A stretch of 64,000 bases of DNA from Phytohabitans maris. Its GTDB lineage: Bacteria; Actinomycetota; Actinomycetes; Mycobacteriales; Micromonosporaceae. Positions 43,372 through 52,299 of the stretch are shown here, one piece after another. The position numbers and the translations under genes are program-made. The stretch spans positions 1-64,000 of the forward strand of contig NZ_JAVHUY010000034.1 of assembly GCF_031085175.1 (NCBI RefSeq), given 5' to 3'. The notes under the pieces were generated by a model, which worked only from the letters and a program-made list of their open reading frames with translations, had not been told where the DNA came from and did not search any database. The number at the start of each line of letters is the position of its first letter. Positions within the stretch are counted from its first letter, which is position 1.

Positions 43372-44325
43372 ATGGCTGCTGACGGCGTACCCGATGAGAT
43401 GTCTGAGGCGGCGGAGGCGCTGCTGGCCGCGCTCGGCGGCGAGCAGCGCTCCCTCGCGTCGCGGCCCTTCACCGACGAGGCCGCGCGCCGCTGGATCGAG
43501 TACCGCCCGCGCCCCCGCCCCGGCGCCTGCCTGGCCGACCTGGACCGCACCGCCCGCAAGGCCGCGCACCGGCTGCTGGCGACCGCGCTGAGCCCGCCCG
43601 CGTACGCCCAGGCGATGGCGATCGTCGCCCTGGAGGAGGTGCTCGACCGGCGCGAGGGGTGGGCCCGCGGGCGGCACAGCGACGACTACTGGGTGGCGGT
43701 CTTCGGCGAGCCGGGGCGGGACGGACCGTGGGGCTGGCGGTTCGAGGGGCACCACGTCTCGGTGACCATGACGGTCGCGGACGGCGTGGTCTCCCCCGCC
43801 CCGATCTTCCTGGGCGCCAACCCGCACCGCGTCGGGTACGCCGGCGGCACCGTCCTGCGCCCGCTCGCCGCCGAGGAGGACCTGGCCCGCGCGCTGCTGG
43901 AGGCGATGTCCGGCGCCGACCGGCGGGCCGCGATCGTCGCCGACCTGGCCCCGGCCGACATCCGCACCGCCACGAGCCCGACCGCCGGCGAACCGATCGA
44001 GCCGCGCGGCGTGGCCGCCAGCCGCCTCGGGCCGGGCGCCCGGGCCGCGCTGGACCGGCTGGTCACGCTCTACCTGGACCGGCTGCGGCCGGAGCTGGCC
44101 GGGCGGGAGTACGCGCGGATCGCGAGCGGCGAGCAGTGGTTCGCGTGGGAGGGCCCGACCCGGCCGGGCGGCCGGCACTACTACCGGGTCCAGGGCGAAG
44201 ACCTCCTCATCGAGTACGACAACACGAGCGACGACGGCAACCACGCGCACACGGTGCTGCGCCGCCCGCACGGCGACTTCGGCGGCGACGTCCTCTCCGC
44301 CCACCGCGCCGCCGACCACGCCTGA
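43372..44325 (+). CDS. DUF3500 family protein
   Basis: 317 aa. Blocks AMAIVALEEVLDRREG, DDYWVAVFGEPGRDGPWGWRFEGHHVSVTMTV, SPAPIFLGANPHRV and EQWFAWEGPTRPGGRHYYRVQGEDLLIEYDNTSDDGNHAHTVLRRPHGDFGGD correspond to the DUF3500 family. The many conserved His, Glu and Trp residues (GHH, NHAH, HGDFGGD) suggest a metal-dependent enzyme, but no activity is known to me. No signal peptide is present. It follows the exporter permease gene by 16 bp and may be read from the same transcript. Confidence 0.85.
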   Translation: MAADGVPDEMSEAAEALLAALGGEQRSLASRPFTDEAARRWIEYRPRPRPGACLADLDRTARKAAHRLLATALSPPAYAQAMAIVALEEVLDRREGWARGRHSDDYWVAVFGEPGRDGPWGWRFEGHHVSVTMTVADGVVSPAPIFLGANPHRVGYAGGTVLRPLAAEEDLARALLEAMSGADRRAAIVADLAPADIRTATSPTAGEPIEPRGVAASRLGPGARAALDRLVTLYLDRLRPELAGREYARIASGEQWFAWEGPTRPGGRHYYRVQGEDLLIEYDNTSDDGNHAHTVLRRPHGDFGGDVLSAHRAADHA

Positions 44326-44346
44326 CCCGACCGGGGGCGGGGACGG

Positions 44347-44714
44347 TCAGGGCGGCCCGAAGAGGGGGGCCACTCCGGTGATCCGCAGGACCTCCTCGAC
44401 GATGCGGCGGGGGTTCGCACGCACATCCGTGCCCCCTGGCGCTGGGCGGCCTCGCGCCCGCGCAGCAGCGCGCGGATGCCGCTGGAGTCCAGGAACGGCA
44501 CGGCGGAGAGGTCCACCACGACCTCGCGGGGCGGGCCGGCGAGCGCCGCCTCGATCTCGGCCACCACGCGCTCCTCGGCCCGCATGTCCAGGTCGCCTTC
44601 GAGGTGGATCACGGCAACGCCGCCCACCTCTCCGCCGCCCGCCTCGCCCAGACCGCCACTCGTCCCGCCCGGACCGTCACCCGTCTCGCCCAGACCGTCG
44701 CGCGCGAGCGTCAT
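44347..44714 (-). pseudogene. STAS-domain anti-sigma factor antagonist, interrupted by a single-base frameshift
   Basis: From ATG at 44714 (GGAGGAGG just upstream) the frame encodes a Gly-rich N-terminus and a STAS domain: VAVIHLEGDLDMRAEERVVAEIE, VVVDLSAVPFLDSSGIRALLRG with the phosphorylatable Ser in LDSSG. Near residue 100 the match moves to another frame, which completes the domain (RRIVEEVLRITGVAPLFG) and stops at 44347. The switch lies at a run of five Gs (44409-44413, C on the coding strand). One missing base explains it. It is either a real pseudogene or a sequencing error. Confidence 0.8.
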
Positions 44715-44779
44715 CGCAGCCTCCTCCACGGTGATCAAAGTCTCTGGTACCCCCGGCCGCGCGTTCTCACACTTACGCC

Positions 44780-45238
44780 GTGACAGCCACCCGTGCGGTA
44801 ACCACCACCGGGTCGATCTCGCTGCGCGTGCTACGCCGGTTCCCCGAGGCCACCACGACCCTGCTCGACCTCGACCCGGTGCTCCGCCACATCGCGACTG
44901 GCTCGCTGGGTGCCGGGGCGGCGGTGGTGACGGCCGACCTGCGTACCCGGGACTGGCTGGCGTCGCTGCCTCACCGCGACTTCGACGCGGTGCTGACCGC
45001 GACGGCGCTGCATTGGCTGGCCCCGGAGCGCCTGGCGGAGCTCTACGGCGAGATCCGCGCGGCCCTGCGGCCGGGCGGCGTCTTCGTGAACGCCGACCAC
45101 ATGCCCGACGACGGCCTGCCGGGACCGTCGGCCAGGCTGGGCGAACGTGCCGACGCGCGCCGGCACGCCCGCTACGCGGCCGGCGCCGCCCTGTCCTGGG
45201 AGGGGTGCCCATCGACGGGGCCGGCCGTCACATATTGA
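44780..45238 (+). pseudogene. truncated class I SAM-dependent methyltransferase remnant
   Basis: 152 aa from GTG at 44780. The piece GSISLRVLRRFPEATTTLLDLDPVLRHIA corresponds to the end of motif I and to motif II, FDAVLTATALHWLAPERLAELYGEI to motifs IV-V, and LRPGGVFVNADHM to the next strand. The first ~40 residues, including most of the GxGxG SAM loop, and the last third of the family length are missing. The frame then runs into the 3' end of the convergent lpd gene. It is most simply a remnant. Confidence 0.72.
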
Positions 45239-46607
45239 TCATGTGGCCGGCCAGGCCGTGGATGGCTTCCTTGACCGCCTCGCCCAGGGTCGGGTGCGCG
45301 TGTACGTTGCGGGCGACCTCGTGCACCGTCAGGTCCCACTGCTGGGCCAGCGTCAGCTCGGGCAGCAGCTCCGTCACGTCCGGCCCGATCAGGTGTGCGC
45401 CGAGCAGCTCACCGTACCGGGCGTCGCTGAGCACCTTCACGAAGCCGACCGTGTCGCCGAGGCCGTTCGACTTGCCGTTCGCGGTGAAGGGGAACTTGGC
45501 GACGCGGACGTCGAAGCCCTTCTCCCGCGCCTGCGCCTCGGTCCAGCCGAAGCTGGCGATCTGCGGCTGGCAGTACGTGGCGCGCGGGATCATCACGTAG
45601 TCGAGCTCCATCGTCTCCGCGCCGGCGATGGTCTCGGCCGCCACGATCCCCATCGACTCGGCGGCGTGGGCCAGCATCAGCTTGGCGGTCACGTCGCCGA
45701 TCGCGTAGATGTGCGGGACGCTGGTGCGGCAGCGGCCGTCGACGTCGATGGCACCGCGCTCGGTGAGGCGTACACCGGTGTTCTCCAGGCCGTAGCCCTC
45801 GACGCGGGGCTGGAAGCCGATCGCCTGGAGCACCTTGTCGGCTTCGAGCACCTGCCGCTGCCCGTCGCGCGAGACGGTGACCCGCACGCCGCCGTCCGAC
45901 TCCTCGATCGACTCCACCCGGGTCGAGGTGAGCACGTCGACGCCGAGGCGGCGGTAGCGCTTGGCGAGCTCGGCGGAGACCTCCTCGTCCTCCAGCGGCA
46001 CGAGGCGGTCGAGGAACTCCACGATCGTGACCTGGACGCCGTAGTTGCGCAGCACGTACGCGAACTCGACGCCGATCGCGCCGGCCCCGGCGATCACGAT
46101 GCTCCTCGGCAGCTCGTCGGAGAGGATCTGCTCCTCGTAGGTCACCACCCGCGACGACAGCGAGGTGCCGGGGAGCAGCCGCGTGGTGGCGCCGGCCGCG
46201 ATGACGCAGTGGTCGAAGGTGACCGTCTCGTCACCCACCCGCAAGGTGTGCGCGTCGACGAACTCGCCACGGCCGTCGTACTGCCTGATCTTGTTCTTCT
46301 TCATCAGGTAGTGGACGCCCTTGACCCGGCCGTCGGCGACCTTGCGGCTGCGCTGGTACGCGGCGCCGTAGTCGAAGGTGACCCCGCCCTGGATGCCGAA
46401 CGTCTTGGCTTCCTGGGTGAAGATGTGCGCCAGCTCCGCGTTGCGCAGCAGCGCCTTCGACGGGATGCAGCCGACGTTGAGGCACACCCCACCCCAGTAC
46501 CTCTCCTCGACGACGGCGGTGGACAGGCCGAGCTGGGTGGCCCGGACCGCGGCGGTGTACCCACCCGGCCCGGCACCCAGCACCACGACGTTGAAGTGCT
46601 CGCTCAT
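45228..46607 (-). CDS. lpd: dihydrolipoyl dehydrogenase
   Basis: 459 aa from ATG at 46607 with GGGAGG upstream. FAD-binding [13 protein letters not shown] opens the protein. The redox disulfide is Cys42-x4-Cys47 ([13 protein letters not shown]). The NAD motif is [16 protein letters not shown], and the active-site His-Glu pair near the C-terminus is in [10 protein letters not shown]. This E3 enzyme re-oxidises lipoyl groups of pyruvate and 2-oxoglutarate dehydrogenase complexes and often the mycobacterial-type peroxidase system. It stands alone here, without E1 or E2 genes nearby. Confidence 0.95.
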   Translation of the reverse strand: MSEHFNVVVLGAGPGGYTAAVRATQLGLSTAVVEERYWGGVCLNVGCIPSKALLRNAELAHIFTQEAKTFGIQGGVTFDYGAAYQRSRKVADGRVKGVHYLMKKNKIRQYDGRGEFVDAHTLRVGDETVTFDHCVIAAGATTRLLPGTSLSSRVVTYEEQILSDELPRSIVIAGAGAIGVEFAYVLRNYGVQVTIVEFLDRLVPLEDEEVSAELAKRYRRLGVDVLTSTRVESIEESDGGVRVTVSRDGQRQVLEADKVLQAIGFQPRVEGYGLENTGVRLTERGAIDVDGRCRTSVPHIYAIGDVTAKLMLAHAAESMGIVAAETIAGAETMELDYVMIPRATYCQPQIASFGWTEAQAREKGFDVRVAKFPFTANGKSNGLGDTVGFVKVLSDARYGELLGAHLIGPDVTELLPELTLAQQWDLTVHEVARNVHAHPTLGEAVKEAIHGLAGHMINM

Positions 46608-46709
46608 GGACCGATCCTCCCGCGAACGGGAAGATCACAACCAGCCAACCCCGCCCCCGCCCTCGCCCGCCGCCCGTCGACCGGCCCCGCCGGGCCGGGC
46701 GGTCGTTGA

Positions 46710-46757
46710 GATCGTGGTATCCAGGTGCCCTCGGAGGGGCACCGGGATACCACGATC
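46710..46757. repeat. 48-bp palindromic element, family B copy 2
   Basis: Outer arms GATCGTGGTATCC (46710-46722) and GGATACCACGATC (46745-46757) pair perfectly over 13 bases. An inner hairpin GGTGCCC / GGGCACC (46724-46730, 46737-46743) follows. It has the same length and core as the element at 11881-11928. It lies in the 260-bp gap between lpd and secA2, upstream of lpd. Confidence 0.88.
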
Positions 46758-46867
46758 GCCCCGCGGCGACCGGTTTTGGGCGTCAGGCCGCCCACGACGG
46801 GCGCGCGCCGTGCGGAGCAGCACGAGCGACGCTCGCGCCGAAGGCGGCGGGTGGGTGGGAGCTGTGG

Positions 46868-49156
46868 TCAGCGGGAGGTCAGGCGGCGGCCCACGGCGGA
46901 GATCAGGCGGTCGAGCTCGGAGCCGAACGGGTTGTCGTGCACCAGGTAGGTCCAGGTGGCCGAGGGGCGGACCATCTCCGAGCGCGCCGGCTCCCAGTCC
47001 TCGGTCACCTCGATCGTCTCGAAGGTCTCCAGCGTCCGCTGCTCGATCTTCGGGAAGAGGTCGTTGAACGCGGGCACCGCCGAGCGGTGGAACTCGTCCA
47101 GCGGGTCGAGCCGCCCCAGCGCGCGCAGGTGTACGCCCTCGCGGACCTCGTTGAGCTCGGCCAGGTGCTCGGCCCAGAGCCGGTCGAGGTGGAAGAGGGC
47201 GATCGAGCGGGCCACCCGGGACAGCAGCTCGTCGTCGATCTCCTCGGTCTCGTCCGGGAAGCGGTCGCGCAGCAGATCGGCGGCGACGTCGGTGGTGAGG
47301 AGCCGCTCGCGCCGCTCGGCGAGCGCGATGCGCTGCTGCTCGATCACCACGCTGTACCGCCAGGTGTTGCGGTGGATCTCGTGATTGACGCCCTCGGCGA
47401 CCCGCTGGGCGTGCTCGACCGCGTACGTGACCTGGTCGTCCACCACCAGGCCGTCGGCGTGCATCTTGGGCGAGGCGGGGATGAGCTCGGGCGCGTGCCG
47501 TACGACCAGCTCGTCCTCGATGCTGACGAAGAAGACCGAGTGCCCGGGGTCGCCCTGCCGGCCGGAGCGGCCGCGGAGCTGGTCGTCCACCCGGCGGCTG
47601 TCGTGGCGGCCGGAGCCGATGATGTACAGGCCGCCCAGCTCGGCGACCCGGTCGTAGTCGGCCTGGTCGCTGCCGCCGAGGCGGATGTCGACGCCGCGGC
47701 CGGCCATCTGGGTGGAGACGGTCACCGCGCCGTACGTGCCGGCCTCGGCGATGATCGCCGCCTCCTCCTCGTCGTTCTTGGCGTTGAGCACGACGCAGGG
47801 GATGCCGGCGGCGGTGAGGCCGGCGGCGAGCTGCTCGGACTCCTTGACGTCGAGGGTGCCGACGAGCACCGGGCGTCCCACCTCGTGGGTGAGGCGGATC
47901 TCCTCGATCAGCGCCTCCTCCTTCTCGGCCCGGGTGGCGTAGATGCGGTCCGGGTCGTCCACCCGGACGCAGGGCGTGTTGGGCGGGATGACCGCCACCT
48001 CGAGCTTGAAGAACTCGCGCAGCTCGTTGCCGACCAGCACCGCGGTGGCGGTCATGCCGCAGAGCGTCTTGTAGAGCGCGATGTACGCCTGGACGGTGAT
48101 CGTGTCGAGCACCTCGCCCTCGGCGGTGGCGTTGAGCCCCTCCTTGGCCTCGACGGCCGCCTGGAGCCCATCCGGCCAGCGGCGGCGCTGGGCCACCCGG
48201 CCGCGCATCTCGTCGACGAGCTCGACCGCGCCGTTGCGGACGATGTAGTCGACGTCGCGGTGCAGCAGCGCCTCGGCGTGCAGGGCGACGTTGACGGCGG
48301 AGAGCTGCTCGACGTTCTCGTCCGCGTACAGGTCGATGCCGCCCAGCTTGGCCTCGACGGCCTGGAGCCCCTTGTCGGTGAGCGCGACCGAGCGCCCGTC
48401 GTCGGCGATCTCGTAGTGCCGCTTGTTGACCAGGCCCTTGACCAGGGCGGCCGCCTGGTGCACCGGGTCCTGCTCGCCGGGAACGGTGCCGGCCAGCACC
48501 ATCGGCACGCGGGCCTCGTCGATCAGGATCGAGTCGGCCTCGTCGACGATGCAGCAGGCCAGGTCGCGCTGCACCCGGTCGTCGATGTCGGTGACGAGCT
48601 GGTCGCGCAGGTAGTCGAAGCCGGCCTCGCTGACCGAGACGTAGGTGACGTCGTTGCCGTACGCGGCGCGGCGCTGGTCGTGGCTGGACGCCTCGGTGAC
48701 CCAGCCGACGGTGAGGCCGAGCAGCCGGTACACCGGCGCCATCCAGAGCGCGTCGCGGCGGGCGAGGTAGTCGTTGACGGTGAGCACGTGGACCGGGCCC
48801 TTGCCGCGGCGCACGTGTCCGTACGCGGCGATCGCGGCGGTCAGCGTCTTGCCCTCACCGGTGGCCATCTCGGCGACCTTGCCGGAGAGCAGCGCCATCG
48901 CGCCGAGCAGCTGCACGTCGTACGGCGTCTGGTCGAGCCCGCGCCGGGCCGCCTCCCGCCCGAACGCGCAGATGTCCACGTAGTCGGTGGCCTCGGCGGC
49001 CGCCTCGGTCAGCTCGGAGTCGCTGAGGTCGGCCAGCTCCTCCGCACGACTACCGATCTTGGGGAGCAGCTTTTCCAGCGGGCCGAGGTCGACCGTGGTA
49101 CCCGGGCGCTGGAGGAAGCGCTGCATCCTGCTTTTCAACCGCTGCGACACACCCAT
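46868..49156 (-). CDS. secA2: accessory preprotein translocase ATPase SecA2
   Basis: 762 aa from ATG at 49156, shorter than housekeeping SecA (about 900 or more). The motor motifs are MATGEGKT (Walker A), CIVDEADSILIDEARVP (Walker B with the SecA IDEAR segment), VSTQMAGRGVDIRLGG and GRSGRQGDPG. The C-terminal linker with the zinc-binding Cys cluster of SecA1 is absent, as in actinobacterial SecA2. It exports a subset of proteins, partly without signal peptides. It lies on the same strand as, and 18 bp after, the Zn-dehydrogenase gene, so it may be part of that transcript. Confidence 0.9.
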   Translation of the reverse strand: MGVSQRLKSRMQRFLQRPGTTVDLGPLEKLLPKIGSRAEELADLSDSELTEAAAEATDYVDICAFGREAARRGLDQTPYDVQLLGAMALLSGKVAEMATGEGKTLTAAIAAYGHVRRGKGPVHVLTVNDYLARRDALWMAPVYRLLGLTVGWVTEASSHDQRRAAYGNDVTYVSVSEAGFDYLRDQLVTDIDDRVQRDLACCIVDEADSILIDEARVPMVLAGTVPGEQDPVHQAAALVKGLVNKRHYEIADDGRSVALTDKGLQAVEAKLGGIDLYADENVEQLSAVNVALHAEALLHRDVDYIVRNGAVELVDEMRGRVAQRRRWPDGLQAAVEAKEGLNATAEGEVLDTITVQAYIALYKTLCGMTATAVLVGNELREFFKLEVAVIPPNTPCVRVDDPDRIYATRAEKEEALIEEIRLTHEVGRPVLVGTLDVKESEQLAAGLTAAGIPCVVLNAKNDEEEAAIIAEAGTYGAVTVSTQMAGRGVDIRLGGSDQADYDRVAELGGLYIIGSGRHDSRRVDDQLRGRSGRQGDPGHSVFFVSIEDELVVRHAPELIPASPKMHADGLVVDDQVTYAVEHAQRVAEGVNHEIHRNTWRYSVVIEQQRIALAERRERLLTTDVAADLLRDRFPDETEEIDDELLSRVARSIALFHLDRLWAEHLAELNEVREGVHLRALGRLDPLDEFHRSAVPAFNDLFPKIEQRTLETFETIEVTEDWEPARSEMVRPSATWTYLVHDNPFGSELDRLISAVGRRLTSR

Positions 49157-49174
49157 GGTGGGCAACGGTACTAT

Positions 49175-50263
49175 TCAGCATTCCAAGATCGTCGCCACCT
49201 CCTGCCGTGCCCGCGATGCGAGGTCGCGCAGCAGCTCAGGACCCTTGTCGAAGGGGACCACCGCGGTCACCACGTGCCGCCGGATCCCCTCGCCGCACTC
49301 GCGCACCATCGATACCGTCTCGGCGGAGAGCCGCTCCCGGTCCCAGGCGGCGGCCAGCCCGCGCGGCACCCGTCCGATCTGCGCGCAGCGCACCGAAAGC
49401 CCGTTGTGGTGAAACTCCTCCCCCAGCCGCATGTCGCCCGCCCCGCCCTGGTAGAACGCCAGGTCGACGACCGTCCCCTGGGGCCGCAGCAGGCGCAGCG
49501 CCAGGTGCAGCGCCGCCGGCTGCCCCCGGCACTGGAAGACCACGTCCGCGCCCCGGTCGCCCGGCCCGCGGCGCCACCGGCTCTTGACCGCGACCGCCGG
49601 GTCGCCGTCCGCCGGGTCGAGCACCGCGCACCCGAGGGCCGCAGCGACGGCCCGGCGCCGCGACGTCGCATCGAGTACGAGTACCGACTCGGCGCCGTGC
49701 CGGAGCGCGAACGCCGCGGTCAGCAGCCCGATCATGCCGGCGCCGACCACGGCGACACGCCGTCCCCGCACCCCGTCGCCGAGGTCGCGCACCGCCGGAC
49801 CGAAGGCGTCCGCCGCGGCGTGCAGCAGCCCGTTGGCGCAGATCGGGCCGGCGTGCGCCACGTAGACGCCGAGCAGCGGGTCGAGATCGGGCGGCAGCGG
49901 CACGAACCGGTCCACGAGCGGGTCGGCGAGGTGGCCGGTGCGGTGCCCGTACGCCATCGCGACGAGCGTGCCCCGCGCCACCGCCGGCGTGGCCGACTCG
50001 GTGACCCGGCCGACCTCCATGTAGCCGAGCCGGGTCACCGGGTACGCCTGCGCCGGCTCGCCGTCGACGAAGAGGCCGAGCTCCGGGTCGAGGCGGGCGC
50101 GGAGCAGCGGGTTGGTCCCCTTGACGTAGCTCAGCTCGGTGCCCGCCGACACTCCACTGTAGAGCGTTTCGACCCGGAACGTCCCCGCACGCGCGGGCGG
50201 TGACTGCTCCTCGCGGATCTCCACGCTCCCCGGCGCGGTGACCACGATCGCGCGCTCAGACAC
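49175..50263 (-). CDS. zinc-type medium-chain dehydrogenase of a glycoside locus
   Basis: 362 aa from GTG at 50263, overlapping the Gfo/Idh/MocA gene by 8 bp. The fold is recognisable from VTAPGSVEIREEQ, SGVSAGTELSYVKG, LGYMEVGRV, the nucleotide-binding GRRVAVVGAGMIGLLTAAFA and VVFQCRGQPAALHLALRLL. The classical GHE and structural Cys4 zinc motifs are not evident, so it belongs to the divergent group often seen in antibiotic sugar and cyclitol gene sets. It probably acts with the oxidoreductase upstream on a sugar or cyclitol. Confidence 0.85.
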   Translation of the reverse strand: MSERAIVVTAPGSVEIREEQSPPARAGTFRVETLYSGVSAGTELSYVKGTNPLLRARLDPELGLFVDGEPAQAYPVTRLGYMEVGRVTESATPAVARGTLVAMAYGHRTGHLADPLVDRFVPLPPDLDPLLGVYVAHAGPICANGLLHAAADAFGPAVRDLGDGVRGRRVAVVGAGMIGLLTAAFALRHGAESVLVLDATSRRRAVAAALGCAVLDPADGDPAVAVKSRWRRGPGDRGADVVFQCRGQPAALHLALRLLRPQGTVVDLAFYQGGAGDMRLGEEFHHNGLSVRCAQIGRVPRGLAAAWDRERLSAETVSMVRECGEGIRRHVVTAVVPFDKGPELLRDLASRARQEVATILEC

Positions 50264-51209
50264 CGACCGGCTCCGCGGTCGCGGCCGAGCGGGCGACCGC
50301 CGCGGCGAGGCGGTGGGTGCGCAGCGCCTCCCCGTACGGCACCCGCACGTCGTCGGCCACCCCCTGCACCGCGTCGACGAACGCCCGGTCCACCGCCACC
50401 CGCGCCGCGACCGGGTCACCGGCGTAGCGGTGTTCGCCCGCTTCGTCCCGTACCAGCAGGGCCTCCTCGCCGACCGAGACGGCGAGGCCGTCCGCGATCA
50501 CCTCGACCGCCGCCCGGTGCTTCCAGCCCAGCGCGCAGGTCGTGGTGAGCGTGCCGGGGACGCCGCTCTCGAACCGCACCATGGCCGCGGTGGCCGCGTC
50601 GACGTCGGCGCCCGCCACCGGCGGGCGCCCGCCACCGGCCGCGTGTACCTGGGCGACCTCGCCGCCGAGCAGCCGCATCACGTCGAGGACGTGCGGGGCC
50701 TGCTCGATCACCGGGCCGCCGGAGGACTCCCGCCGCACCCACCAGTCGACCGGCGGCACCTTGTCCAGCCAGGCGGCGTTGACCAGCCGCACCGGGCGGC
50801 CGGCGAGCAGGTCGCGGGCCCGCTCGACCACCGCCAGGTACCGCCAGTGCAGCCCCACGGCGGTGACCACGCGCTCGGCGAGCGGGGCGATCCGTTCGGC
50901 GGTGGCGAGGTCGATCGCCAGGGGCTTCTCCACGAACATCGGCAGTCCCGCCGCGAGCACCGCCTCCTCGGCCGGGCCGTGCGCGAACGGCGGGACGCAC
51001 ACGTACACCGCGTCCGGCTGGGCGTCGACGAGCGCGGCCACGTCGGGGTACGCGAGCGCGCCGTGCTCCGCGGCGAGGGCGCCGGCCGCGTCGGGCACCA
51101 CGTCGGTGACACCCACCAGCCGCACGTCCGCAAACCCGGCCAGCACGCCCGCGTGCCGCCGGGCGACGTTGCCCGCGCCGATCATCGCGACCGCGCACCT
51201 GCCACCCAT
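50256..51209 (-). CDS. Gfo/Idh/MocA family oxidoreductase
   Basis: 317 aa from ATG at 51209. The NAD(P) motif is VAMIGAGNVARRHAGVL, the conserved EKP motif is MFVEKPLAIDLATAERI, and the second domain has GGPVIEQAPHVLDVMRLLGGEV with the catalytic-type His. Members oxidise sugars, inositols or related compounds. It is divergent from the GpgS-like gene (88 bp between starts) and overlaps the dehydrogenase gene, so all four genes of this locus probably serve one pathway. Confidence 0.92.
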   Translation of the reverse strand: MGGRCAVAMIGAGNVARRHAGVLAGFADVRLVGVTDVVPDAAGALAAEHGALAYPDVAALVDAQPDAVYVCVPPFAHGPAEEAVLAAGLPMFVEKPLAIDLATAERIAPLAERVVTAVGLHWRYLAVVERARDLLAGRPVRLVNAAWLDKVPPVDWWVRRESSGGPVIEQAPHVLDVMRLLGGEVAQVHAAGGGRPPVAGADVDAATAAMVRFESGVPGTLTTTCALGWKHRAAVEVIADGLAVSVGEEALLVRDEAGEHRYAGDPVAARVAVDRAFVDAVQGVADDVRVPYGEALRTHRLAAAVARSAATAEPVGV

Positions 51210-51297
51210 CCGATACCGCTCCCAACGCCGATCCTCGCCGCGATGCCGGCCCATGCTGGCGGCGGTTGGATACCCGATCTTTGGGAAACCACGCGCC

Positions 51298-52299
51298 ATG
51301 TGGCATCCGCTTTCGGTGAGCCCTGTCGTGGAGGCCTGGTCCGCGTACCGGACCAGCACCGCCAGCCAGTGGAAACCGCGCGATCTGGTCCGGGCCAAGA
51401 GATCCAGCACGGTCTCCGTCGTGCTGCCCGCCCGCGACGAGCAGGACACGGTCGGCGCGATCGTACGGACGATCCGCCGGCACCTCGTCGAGCGCGTGCC
51501 GCTCGTCGACGAGGTCATCGTCGTCGACTCCCGCTCCGTCGACGAGACCGCGCGCGTCGCGGGCGAGGCCGGCGCGCGGGTGGTCGACCAGGACCAGATG
51601 ACCCGGGGCCTGCCCCGGCTGGAGGGAAAGGGCGACGCGCTCTGGGCCGGCCTCGCGGCGGCGCGCGGCGACATCGTGGCGTTCGTCGACGCCGACCTGC
51701 GCGAGTTCCGCCCGCACTTCGTGACCGGACTGCTCGGACCGCTGCTCACCGACCCGAGCGTCGTGTACGTCAAGGGCTTCTACCACCGGCCGCTGGAGTC
51801 CCTGGCCGACACCGAACGCGACGGCGGCGGCCGGGTCACCGAGATCATGGCCCGCCCGCTGCTCAACCTCTGCTGGCCCGAGCTGTCCGGCTTCGTGCAG
51901 CCGCTGGCCGGCGAGTACGCGGGCCGCCGGGACGTGCTGGAACAGCTCCCCTTCGTCTCCGGGTACGGCGTGGAGCTGGCGATGCTCATCGACCTGCTGG
52001 ACTCCGTGGGGCTCGACGCGCTGGCCCAGGTCGACCTCGGCGAGCGGCACCACCGGCACCAGAGCACCGAGGCGCTGGGGCGGATGGCCGCGCAGATCCT
52101 CTACACCGCCTGGTCCCGCCTCTACCGCGCCGGCATCGTGCCGACGCCCGAACCGGCGGCGGACGCGCTCACCCAGTTCCGCCGGGGCGGCGAGGACGCG
52201 CTGCCCGGCCTCGGCCGCGAGGTCGTCGTGCACGACGTCTCGGTGCGCGAGCGCCCACCACTGGCGCGGCTCCGCTCGGCGATGACGGTCGTCTCATGA
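51298..52299 (+). CDS. glucosyl-3-phosphoglycerate synthase-like glycosyltransferase
   Basis: 333 aa from ATG at 51298. The nucleotide-sugar fold begins TVSVVLPARDEQDTVGAIVRTI, then VDEVIVVDSRSVDETARVAGEAGARVV, GKGDALWAGLAAARGDIVAFVDADL with the DAD metal site, and the GpgS hallmark blocks GGGRVTEIMARPLLNL, QPLAGEYAGRRDVL and GYGVELAMLIDLLD. These align with mycobacterial GpgS (Rv1208), which makes glucosyl-3-phosphoglycerate for methylglucose lipopolysaccharide or glucosylglycerate. A different donor or acceptor is possible. It overlaps the GT4 gene by ATGA. Confidence 0.85.
   Translation: MWHPLSVSPVVEAWSAYRTSTASQWKPRDLVRAKRSSTVSVVLPARDEQDTVGAIVRTIRRHLVERVPLVDEVIVVDSRSVDETARVAGEAGARVVDQDQMTRGLPRLEGKGDALWAGLAAARGDIVAFVDADLREFRPHFVTGLLGPLLTDPSVVYVKGFYHRPLESLADTERDGGGRVTEIMARPLLNLCWPELSGFVQPLAGEYAGRRDVLEQLPFVSGYGVELAMLIDLLDSVGLDALAQVDLGERHHRHQSTEALGRMAAQILYTAWSRLYRAGIVPTPEPAADALTQFRRGGEDALPGLGREVVVHDVSVRERPPLARLRSAMTVVS

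Noticed and set aside
46706-50203. 1165-codon + strand open frame opposite secA2 and the dehydrogenase
   Set aside because: Antisense shadow; secA2 on the minus strand has all motor motifs.
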